In this document: piece after piece, positions 13,355 to 25,300 of the stretch | How positions within the stretch are numbered: the stretch's first letter is position 1 | Layout of the letters: each line of letters opens with the position of its first letter | Notes under the pieces: generated by a model | What the model was told of the DNA's origin: nothing | The model's input: the letters and a program-made list of their open reading frames with translations, nothing else | The model's database searches: none | From: Cheiracanthium punctorium | Taxonomy: Eukaryota > Arthropoda > Arachnida > Araneae > Cheiracanthiidae | Direction: 5' to 3' | DNA length: 64,000 nucleotides | NCBI GenBank assembly: GCA_038373885.1 | Contig: JAWZYV010000685.1 | Coordinates: 496,001-560,000 of the forward strand | Translations under genes and position numbers: made by a program

Positions 13355-16300
13355 TGTCAAAGGAAAAAACAAATAATAAAATTACATTATAATATTTTGG
13401 TGCAAAAAGTATCTAATGAATAATGGTGATTTAAATCTGCTACTAGTATAGAGTAGATCAAATGTATAAATTATGTATTATTTTCCTTTCAGATCTAAAA
13501 GTTAGGCACTTACTTGGAACATTGATAACAACTTTCTTTCCTCGTCTCTGCCTAATATTTCGAGCTAGTGTTCTAAAAAGTAAATATATAAAATTAATTT
13601 CAAATTCAAAATTTACAGAAAATATTCAAGATACAGTAAAACTTTATATTCTCGGTAAGTAGAAAGGAAAAGAGTCCAAAATAAGCATAAACTTTTATTG
13701 CTGTGGTTTCTTATGACCTCTGGCAACCGCCATCAGGCATGAAAGTTTTCAGTCTTTTTTCAACATCATTCCGCTGTTTTTGAGGTCTATGCAAATGAAT
13801 TTAGTCATATTGAATACAGTGATACAATGAATATTAGTTAGTTTAATAATGAATACATATGAAAGAATAACAGGTAATGTGTTAAGCACATAATTTACTT
13901 GTTCTGTAAGATCCGCTGCAAAGTTCAGTCTTTTTAGCTGTTTTGTGCTTTCATGCTTGTTCCATATAAGGTAGCAATGGGTTTTAATGAGCCCGAGTGA
14001 CAGGAAGTCTGATTTTGCTTGGAGTCCGATAATTTTAAACCAATTTTAAATCGGAAACCTAGCACCTGAAATCAGCATCTGCAGAGGTATTGTTCGAACA
14101 TGGAAGACATTGCAGTCACGAAGAGATTTTACATGCATCAACTCTCATTAGCGTACACAGTTCCACAGTAGCCCGTCCGAGAGAGGTTTTTACCCTTCCA
14201 AGTACTGGCCAAACCAGTGCTGACAGGCTTTCCGTGTTCTTATGGGAATGAAGCTTAGTGACTAGGCACTGCGGGACATTTAAACTAATTATCTGAGAAG
14301 TATGTTTGACATGCCAAATTTGATCAATTATTTTGGCAGCCAAATCCTTTTCTTGGTGAAATGAGCACGAAATCATACAATGCCCAATTATAAATGCAGA
14401 AAAATGCTCAAAAAGAGTCCTTTAAATTTTTTGACCAGAATTCCATGGTAGTTACAGATGGCACTGTGTAGTGTACGTGCCTAGCACAAAAGAATACATG
14501 CACTTTAATGGCTATTTTGTGGATTATATGCAAAAGCTATGCTAGCCAATTTTATAGAAAAATGGGAGTTAAAAATGTTTATCAGTACAAAATAAAGATG
14601 TATGTAGTACTACTGTACTTCATAATAATATTAAATACACTAACTTGAATCTTGGATGACCTCCATACACAGCACCATCAGGAAAAAACAATGAACGTAA
14701 GGCACTTCCTTTGGGGTCAGTTTCTGCACCAGGATAAGTAAAATTTCCACAACCTAGGCTTCACGAAAAAGAAAAAGTACCATACAGCTATTGTTGAAAT
14801 AAGATAACAATTCCATCTTTTACACAGTTTAATGGTAAAATTCTGTTAAAAAACTATTTTTTGGTTCAAATCAACTAGGTCCTCCAGTTTTCTAGAAGCA
14901 AGTAAAGTAAAGAGTAAACTTTAGACTTTTTAATAATTTCACATACTTTTAAAATTGCTAAATTTAGTGGGTTTACAGAATAGTAATTATGGTAGTAAGT
15001 TTGTATCATTTATGGGTAAATCTAATCATGAAAGAATAACAAAAAATACACAGACATTTTGATATGCACCAAAGAAAGCCATTACATATACAGTACATGT
15101 CTTGTATATTAAAAAATACTAATCTTGGCAGCAGGGTGTAAATTTTAATAATGATTTAAATTTTAAAAAGTCCAATAGATTTTTTTTAAGTGAGGGATTT
15201 TAATCATGATTTAAATTTTTGAAAAATCTGATTAATTTGATTTTTTTTAAATTTAAATCATGATTTTTTCTATGCCCTGGTTGACAGTAGCTAAAATGAT
15301 ATAATAGAAAAACACGAAGCTTTGTTAAATGCTGCCTAAAATTCATTTATTAAACTAACAATTTCAACAGCGATCTTAGTGATAATAGCAAAAAATGTAA
15401 TCTTAGATAGGAAACAGATATGATCATTTATTGTATTATTTTTATTAGAAAGGTAGAGTTAGAAATCAATTATCTGTCAGTGTAAGAGTTCAGAACTTAC
15501 ATAAGAATTTTACATTTCCCTAATGCACAGAAAGAATTTAAATATGAGGATTAGAAAGATTACAGGGAACTGTACAGGGGACACATTATTAAGTTACTGG
15601 AAGATGGAATATTTTTTTCAGTTTCGTACAAAATGACTCATCAAATTATTTAAATTAATAATCGTACTAACACTTTAAAATGAAAGTTAGTGTCACTGAA
15701 TATCCATAGATTGTATAACAATAAAAGGCTTACAGTTAATTTCATTTTGCTTTGAAAAAAATACTATACTTGTAAAGGAAGGGCGAGTAAAAGAACTTTC
15801 TGCATAGAAAATATCTTAAGTTCTATAACCCTCATTTTGATAAATATCTGTTTTTATCAATCAAAATAATATTTAATTTACCCTTATTTACAAAACAAGT
15901 TACAGGCTATTTGAAAACTTATTGTAGTGTTAAGATTTATCTTCACATTATAAACACACTTGATTTTTTCTTTTGATGAGAGATGGAATGAGAATTAAAA
16001 AAAAGGGGGTATTTTCCTGCTATAAAACTGACAACCAAGAACTTTTTAAATTAATGTTAATAGCAAATATTTAGTACCTTAATCTTTGGTGCAAATAACA
16101 TTTGGCACATTAATAAGTAAGTAAAAAAAGTATTAAACATTTTTGTGATAGATATGAAATATATATATATAGAAAGCAGATTACTAACTATAAGTCAAAT
16201 AGACAAACAAAGGAAAAAAACCACCTTTATATTTTAAATTTGTACTTCAGTGCTATATATTAAAAGCATATCATTATCCATGTCTGACTTTTCAGATTAC

Positions 16301-19300
16301 GTTGGAAAGTGCATCATAACTAAGGTGTGTATCATCATTATCCATGTCTGACTTTTCAGATTACGTTGGAAAGTGCATCATAACTAAGGTGTGTGTCATA
16401 TTTGTCTTTCTTGTTCTATAAAATAAATCTTTGAAATTAGATCTATATTAAAATCACATACTAAAACTGTTTTGGGTAATTCCGTGTGTGACTTACACGA
16501 CATTTGAGATTTTCCGTATGTTTCACTTTTGTTCAAAAGTGTAAATTAAGAATAAATTTAAACTTTGAGTAAAGAATCATAGAAGAGTAAAGTAAATACA
16601 CTTATGTATTATGTTTTCAATAAAAATTTGTGTGATTTTTAATGTTTAAAAAATAAAATAACTGTTTGTGACTGACACGACGCAAAAAGAAACTGGTTTA
16701 GACTTGCTTTCACTTATATTAAAAATTCTGCTCTAGATTTAGTTCTTAAAATTTGAAACTCGCATGAAATATCAAGAATAGTGCATACAACAATAATAAG
16801 AATCAAATTAGAGTTCAATAAAAATTTTAAATCTTTTATTTGATTTATCTGCTTGTGACTGACACGACAGATAATGTGTGACTTACACAACATCTGCAAA
16901 TATTCAATCTGAAAACACAAGTTTGTTCATATAAAAACGCAATTTTTTATTTCTTTTACCGTCTAGTACACTTTTATTCTTTAATAAAAAATTTAATATG
17001 TATTTATTAAAATAGCATTAATGATTTTATGCTTCTTTACAAAGTAAAAATCAACACTTGGGTATACATTCTCATGGAATTACCCTTTTACAATTTTTGT
17101 CAGGCATTTCTAACTATGCAACAAAAAATAGCTCAAAAACAACAATCTTACCGTGGAAAACTAGTTAAACAAAGTAGTCTCTCATCTTTCCCAAGGAGTT
17201 CTGTTGCTTCATCTCTCCTACATATACAAAATCGACTGTTAAAAGTACAAATTACTAATTTATTACTAGTCATTATCTAACTAGCATAGTTAATACTGAC
17301 CTTGCTTTCATATTTGCTTCTACAACATTAAAACACGATGACAAAGCACCATATGGTTTCCCTGGAGTACCTTCAATCATGTAAGCACCAAATTCGGGAC
17401 GCCAAAGAGCTTTCACGTCACTATTTAAAATAAACACTGCAACTCAAAATAACTTCAGAGAACAATAATGTTTTTTAAATAATAAAATCTTAATAGGAAA
17501 CTTTGTCTGTTACAACTAAAAAATGTTCACAAAATAAATAAACACACACAAATGGCATTTTTCAACAGCCTTCAGCTTTATCTTAAAGTTTAAAATTATT
17601 GGGGTGATGGTTGGGCTTAAAATTTAATACTCAAACTTCAGTTTTTTTCTAAAAGTTTATCAAGCCACAGGGAATCCAATATCTCTCATGTTTTAAATCC
17701 ATCAATATTCAAATGCTTCATGCACTTTTCACACAACATGCTAAATACACAAACATTTGGCTTAACCCTTCTGTTCTATTTGTTGTTTTCATGGATTATG
17801 GGAGCTTCTGCACCTCTGCTTTAAAGTACTTTGTGCCAACCCCAAATCCAGATTAGATCGATAGAGGCAGTACCTGCCAAATGTGTTCATTTCTACCACA
17901 GACTACCGAACAGTTCATTTCTACCACATTCAGGAGATGACAAGATGGCAGCACTACTGATCATTAGGCAGCACTACTGATGGCAGTCTTTGCTTGGTCC
18001 CAGGATCGAATTCACAATCTTTTAGCTGCAAGACCGATGCCTCTCCCAAATGGGCTACAGTGGCTCTTGGCTTAACCCTTTATGGCCCTATGGGAGTTTA
18101 AAGTCCTAGCAATAAAATCGTTCAGTCGTTAATAAATCTGTCATAAGAGCCCAACAGGAGGACAGTCCTTGTAGTTTAATATTTACTAAAATGAGAAAAA
18201 AATTGTAACAATTTTATCTTTAATACAAAATGTTTCTAATACATAAAAATATGTAATAAAACAGTTTTCAAACTCTTTTCATAAAATAAATTTGGAATAT
18301 AAAGGGTCTAAGATAAAACTAATTTTATTATGGAAATCTATTTATTAGCAAACTATCAAGAGGTAGATTTTTTCAAACATTTTGAAAGTGATTTGTCTTC
18401 TCATACATTCATTTGTTTTTGTACTAGTATGTATGAAAAGGAAAAAGTAAAATTTTAATAAAATAAAATATTTTACATAACATTAAAATATAGAATTGGA
18501 AAAACTAAAGCTTTGAAGTGTTTTTGAAAATAATAACTATTTAATATTTATATGCAACATCACAAATTTGCAATTTTGTATAGGTACAGCTAAGATAGCT
18601 TTTGAGCAAAATAGCACAAACCTTATTCAGTGATGCCACTCATAAAACAGCAAAAAAAGAGGAAACCGTGAATGAATAAACAAAAATAGTGGAAAAAGAG
18701 GAATTGCCATGCAAAAATAAATAAATAAACAAATAAGAATAATAAAAAGTGATCATGATTGGTGGTCACACTTAAAACATAGGCACAGATGTTTTAAAAA
18801 AATCTTGATTAGATTTTGAGATTTTGCGAAAATCATTTTAAACTGCGTAAATTCGTGCTCAAGCATCACTTAGAAACGACTGAAGTGATTGAAATGAAAT
18901 TTGGTATCATGATAGGTGGTAATTCAACTTGAAACATCGGCATTGAATTTTAAAAAAAGTTTTATTAGATTTTGAGAAAATTGTCAAATTGCGTAAATTT
19001 GTGTTTGCACGTCATGTAAATGCGACTGAAGCGAATGAAACAAAATTTGGTATCATGATAGATGGTTGCTCAACATAAACTATAGGTATCCAATTTTTTA
19101 AACATTTTTATTAGATTTTGAGATTTTCTGAAAATTATTTCAATATGTGTAAATATTCGTTTGCGCATCACATAATTACAACTAAAGCGAATGATATGAT
19201 ATTACTTAGTTACTCTCTAACCTGTAATATTTTAACAATACATAAAAATTATAACTTTGCTTTTTTTACTTTGGCAACATACTACATCCATTCTGTGTAC

Positions 19301-22300
19301 TCCTACAATGCTGGCGAAAGTTCTTGCTTTTTTGGAAATTTGCATTCAGTACTAACCCATCAATGGCGGGTACTTCAGCTAGTAAGGAATAAAGATGAAT
19401 GATTCATTAAGAATCCGGACTGAAATAATTATTAATCTTGCTTATTTGGTAAGTTTTGTTTACACCCAATGATAGAACAGTAGCGTAGTACACATAGTGT
19501 ACTACGTATTCACAGTGTGGATGGGAAGCAATATATAGAAGGAAAAAAAGTTGACACAGAATTAAAAAAAAAAAAAGTTGAAAAGCACAGAAAAAAAAAT
19601 CTGGACATGGTCATTTTACAGAGGTTTTGAACTATGCTTTGGTATTAATTCTACCCAATTACCTGGTCAGCATACAAGTTAGACAGATGGTCAACTTACA
19701 AAGGGTTCGCTCAATGTCATAGGAACCAAGCCATTCCGTTCTTGGTCAATTAGGTCAACTTAGACAGGTGGTCAACTTCGCAGGTTTCACTATTTAGTTA
19801 ACTCAGTTGGAATAAAATTACAATTTTCTCAACCTTGAAAATCAGTAGCATATTGTAATATCCAAAAGCTGCAACTGAATGAGTTCCTATGAGGCCCTCC
19901 TGTAAAAGAATACCTTTACAGGGTGTCCACCATTGTCAGGCAGTAAAAATGGTATCATTAGTAGTCTGACCGACATAAAAAAGTTGCCAGTTTAGTAGCC
20001 ATTTTCTAAATTTTAGTTACCAAAAAAGTAGCATATTTGCAACAGTTAAAAAATAAAGATGCATCTCTTATTTTCAGTCAAGAAGGAATGAATAAAATTA
20101 AAAAACTTCATGAATTGCATAACAGAGCATATAGTGCATTCATTTTTATAGTATGATTAAAAAACCAAATTAGACTGATTAATGAACAATCTATCTCAAC
20201 TTTGAAAAGAAAAGAGTTGACAAAAACCAAAATCTGATTTTCAAATTAGTTGCACAGAGTAAGCTACAAGTAGCCAAAAACTTGAAAATAGTATGAAAAT
20301 GGCATTTTTTATTCAAAAAGTCACCCAAGTCACCTTAATTTAAATTAGTAGCAAAAGTCGCCTTTTTAGTTGTCGGTGGACACTGCCTTCTGTGGGTGTT
20401 ATTTGTACACAACTACTGAAAATACTCTTTGTGGAGTCAATGCCAGTCCAACGAATATTTTGTATTCCTGTAACAAAAATTTATCCAAATGGTATACTGA
20501 TGAAAAACAGATTCTCTCTTACCCATTGTTTTCCTTCTCCTTTTCTTGTAACACAGGAAGCAATTTTTCAGCTTTAAGGCAGACTTTAGCAGTTTTCTTA
20601 GAATGGTCGAATTTAATAATCATATATTCAATCTACAAAAGAATGATAAAATGTATAGCAAAAATTTGAAACAAAATTCCTTTTCCTGTTTTATCATATA
20701 GCACTCAGATACAGCACAAAAGCAAAACGCATGATATTTAAACAAGAGAAAAACAATAATAATGAATTGCAGTGGAAACTCATTAATTGAAACTCTAAGG
20801 TTCTGAGAAAAGAGTTTGAATTATACACAGTTCAAATTATACAATGTTAAGAGAAAATGCCACTTTAATAATATATCACAAAAGGAGAAAAATGTCCTAG
20901 TATTAGGGATGAGATTGGCAAAAAAGCAAAAAACATTGAAATCATACGAGAACAAAATATTGGTTCGCATGATATTAGTGTATAATGTATGTGAAAGAAG
21001 TTTTAAGAAGTAAAACATCAGAACATGCTACAAGATAAAAATACTATACAGTTAATAAATACTATCAGGAATTACCAGAAAAAAGTATAATTTTCAGAGA
21101 AAAGAGACGAAGTGAATTCATCTTAATTCACAAACAAGTGGAAATCAGCTACAAAGCTGAAGAATCTCATCCCTGTAGTATGTATAACCCCAGAAAATAT
21201 AATACTAGTATATTATGCTATCTAAACAGGATTCGATGTAGATGAAAATTAGGTCTGTTTTATGGCCCCTTCACAAAATTACAATCGATTAAAACGGCCC
21301 CTTCACAAATTTATAATTGATTAAAATGGCCTCTTCACAGATTTACAATCGATTAAAACGACCCCTCATTGGCATTTACCCTACTTTTTAATCTGTTTTA
21401 TCAATTATTTTAACAAAAAATGACATTAAAAACTGCCATGAAAATTCACAAAATTAAGAACTGAAATTCACAAAACTAAGCAGTTTTCACAAAAATGGAA
21501 CCCTACTAAAATTAAACATATTAAAAGTAACTTTTACCTTAATTCACAAAAAGAAGCAGAAGATATGCAGTTGAAATCAATTTTAATTAAAAATTATATG
21601 AATTATACTTTTGGGTAAAACTGTAAAATGGATGTTTGGTTTTGTTTATTATGCCTATATTTTCCAGCCAGCTCTCAATTTGAAGTATTTAAATTCATTT
21701 CAGAAGATTGTTCCATCTAAATAAAGTGAATTTAGTTTTTATTGAGTACATTATGGCTTGATCATTAGGATGCTTGACAGTCTCTGCACTCTCTTCTGAA
21801 TCTGATAATGTTCTTTTTCATCTTCGATAGTTTTTACTACAGGGTTTCAATACTTAATTTCTGAAAGTCAATTTCCTGACTTTCGGGAGCTTCCGGGAAA
21901 AATTCCTGGCGATACATGCATTTCACTTGGGGAAATCCCTCAACAACACCACCTTCTTTATATATTTAAAATATTTTGCTACAACTTGCTTGAAATAAAT
22001 TTTTAACAGCAACGTAATTGCTGATGCACTTACATCAGATAGAAAAAAGCTACAATAAGTTTCAAGTAAGATGCTGCTTTTCATATTTAACAAATATTGA
22101 CAAATACTAATACAACTAGTGGTACTGGGCTACTTATGCATGCATCAATGCAGACAAAATTTGGGTACCCTTCATGGCCCCTTCACAAAATTACAATCAA
22201 TTTAAATGGCCCCTTCACAAAAATACAATCGATTAAATCAACCCTTCATTGGCAGTTTATCATACATTTTAATTTGTTTTTTAAATTATTTTAAGAAAAA

Positions 22301-25300
22301 AAAGTGACTCTTACAAAAATTGGTATGAAAATTCAAGAAAATAAATATTGAAATTCACAAAAATAAACAGTTTTTAAAAAAATGGAACCTTGAAAAAAAT
22401 TCCTGGCTCGGCTTCTGTTATGTGATATATATAAAGGATAAGATTAAATGCAAATGCCAAATTTCAAACACAAATTTTTATCTTTTGCTCGAGCACTTCA
22501 AATCTGGAAGAATACAGAATGATAATAACAAGTTTTATATTTTATTACTGGTCATAGACAACAGAGGTTTTTGACCTTCTTGTTACAAGAAACAACCCAC
22601 CACAGAATGTGTAACATGTGTGAGCATCGCATTTCTCACAAATATTCCGACTCATTAATTCTACCTAAACACAAATCACCGTTACCAACATTTTTTACTG
22701 CCCAAGAAATTTTTATAAGGAGAAAAATTTTCCTGACCCATTTTGCATTTTCCAATCTTTTTTAGATTTTCCTGACCTGGCATTTTCTAGAATTTAGCAT
22801 GAAGAAAACAATTAGCAATTGTGTTTTCTTTAACAGAATCTCTAGCTAGATCAATGTTTCTCAAACATTTTACATATATAGACTGGTAAAAACAGGAAAA
22901 TATTTCACGAGTCAGCATCATCCAAAAATAACAAATGTATTTTATTTATTCATTTACAGGGTGTCTACCAAATTTCTGAAAGTCGATTTCCTGACTTTTT
23001 CATGACTTTTGGGAGGTCCTGAGAAAAAAATTCCTGACCAATGCATTTTACTTTAGGAAATTGCACAATGCCCCCTCCCTTGTCTTTATATTTGCATATT
23101 TTGCACAACTTCTTGAAATCAATTTTAACTGAAGTATACAGGATTAAGATTTCATCAATTGAGAAACAGAAGTAGTCGCACTTTCTGATATAATTAAGTA
23201 ACGGTTCTAGGAAATACGGTCCTAAGCCATAAGTTACTAAGTAAGCTAATTTGTCTTTTACCTTCCCGTTACGATTGATGAGCCCCCATTTTCCCCTCTT
23301 TATACAAACACATCGCTTGATGCTTTCTCTATCCAAAAAATGCGTGTTCACGAAAAAAAAAAAAAAAAAAAAAATTGATTATTTTGGTGAATTTTCCGGA
23401 CCCATTATCCAATTTTCCGGTTTTTTCCAGACTTTCCGGACCCATTTTCCGATTTCCCGGCTTTTTCCAGACTTTCCGGAGTGATAGACACCCTGATTTA
23501 AGAATTGTACAAATATAATTTTTAGTTAGAATAACATTTGCTGCCGATTATCTATAAATATCAAAACACTAAGGCAGCTCGGGGCAGATTTTTGAAGTCG
23601 TTTCTGATGCAGTTTGACCATATGCTTTGACCATAATACTCTCCTCGACGAATCAGTAACCGGAATAAAAGTCTGTCTCAACACATAAGTACGGCATTTC
23701 ATAAGATATTACGTCACTTTTACGTCAAATTAAAAAGCATGAAAAAGAATTAAGCTGAAATGTATTTCTTAAAGTTCATCAATTTTAAAATTGCTAATAC
23801 AATCGTATGGATAACAGGAGTTTAAGATTTCAGGTGATTAGTTTTTCTGAAATGATATAAATAGTTGTATTCATTTGGCAGTTTTCTTCTGAAAGCATCA
23901 ATTTGATGATGTCAGATTCTGAATCAATTGAGCACAATCACCAATCACTTTCGCTAACCTGAAAAACGCTGCACTTATGCAAATTTTACAGTAATGGGTT
24001 TGAGGAGTTATGCACAAGTTTCAATGCTCCCAAAAGAACTAGATGACAACAAAAGAGAACAAATTAGCAATAAACACACTAGTTAAAGAATTTGAAGACA
24101 CTTAATTATTAAAATTACAATCCCCCTCCAAAAAAAAAGAATAATATAATAATAAAAATTGCATATAAAGTAATGTACTTACATGTTGTTCCAAACTGCT
24201 GTGTTAATCTAAATTACGCTTGCCACATAAATACAAAAAATCGTGATGGTAACTGCTTATGTAACATTATCGCCACCTTGACGAGAGAGGATGCATTTAA
24301 GTAGGAATTAACCGGATTCTACTTGGAACAATTTTAAAAATAGCAGTTTTGGTGCATTTCCCCATCTTGCGTCCAAGAGGGAGCTACAACATTCTCAAAG
24401 ACACTATGAAAGTTCTAGAACAGTGGTTCCCAACCGGGGGGTTGCGACCCCCAAGTGGGTCGCCATGCCTTTTTTCGGGGGCCGCCGCAGACCGCTTTTG
24501 TAGGAAATTAATAGTAAACTATATTTACGTTTCTTTGCCACCACTGCCGATGCCGTTTCTGCCATGCCGTTTTTGCCGATGCCGTTTCTTTGCCACCATT
24601 TCTCCCTATTTTCCTTTTGGAAAGAAAAAATCCTTATTCTCGTCAGGGCTTTAGTATCAAAGCTACAAAAACTGACGTCGGTGAATCTGGGAGTGTTAAC
24701 TAATGCTTGAGAACCCATGCATTAAGACAGAAGAATGGGAAATAGGAATTGCAATTAATTTAAAGGGGGGTAATTAGTAGCCACCTTGAAGCCCTTCAAT
24801 CTGAATCCTGCGAAATCCATTCACACACCTTTAGATTAGGGAATGCAATCCCGCTTTTGCAGGATTACAATATCATGGCTATAATTTTCATATTTATGTA
24901 AGGTATTGTTTTAATTATGAATAAGAAAGTATTAAACCCGATAGTGCTTATAAACTTACTTTTTCGTACTTTTCTCAATTAAAATTAATTTTTATTTGAA
25001 TGAAATGTCAATCCCACACGAAATTGCGGGATCCCGCGGGATTGACATTTCATTCAAATAAAAATTAATTTTAATTGAGAAAAGTACGAAAAAGTAAGTT
25101 TATAAGCACTATCGGGTTTAATACTTTATCTTAATTCATAATTAAAACAATACCTTACATAAATATGAAAATTATAGCCGTGATATTGTAAACCCGCAAA
25201 AGCGGGACTTTAGATGTCGCCATCTTCCTGATGAAGTGCAGAGTGAATTTTTGAATTTGCAAAATGACTCCTCCGCAAGTTTATTCCAAGAAAAACCTTT

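Noticed and set aside
14116..14376. 86-codon minus-strand ORF
   Set aside because: It covers the 5S-like SINE; the second copy at 63250-63470 does not keep this reading frame.
22965..23351. 128-codon ORF on the minus strand
   Set aside because: It lies entirely inside a TIR element (22957-23495), has no recognisable motif, and its composition follows the repeat.
24349..24718. Overlapping ORFs of about 100 codons on both strands
   Set aside because: They cover the GC-rich end of a hAT element. Codons run through the terminal repeat itself, so they are by-products.
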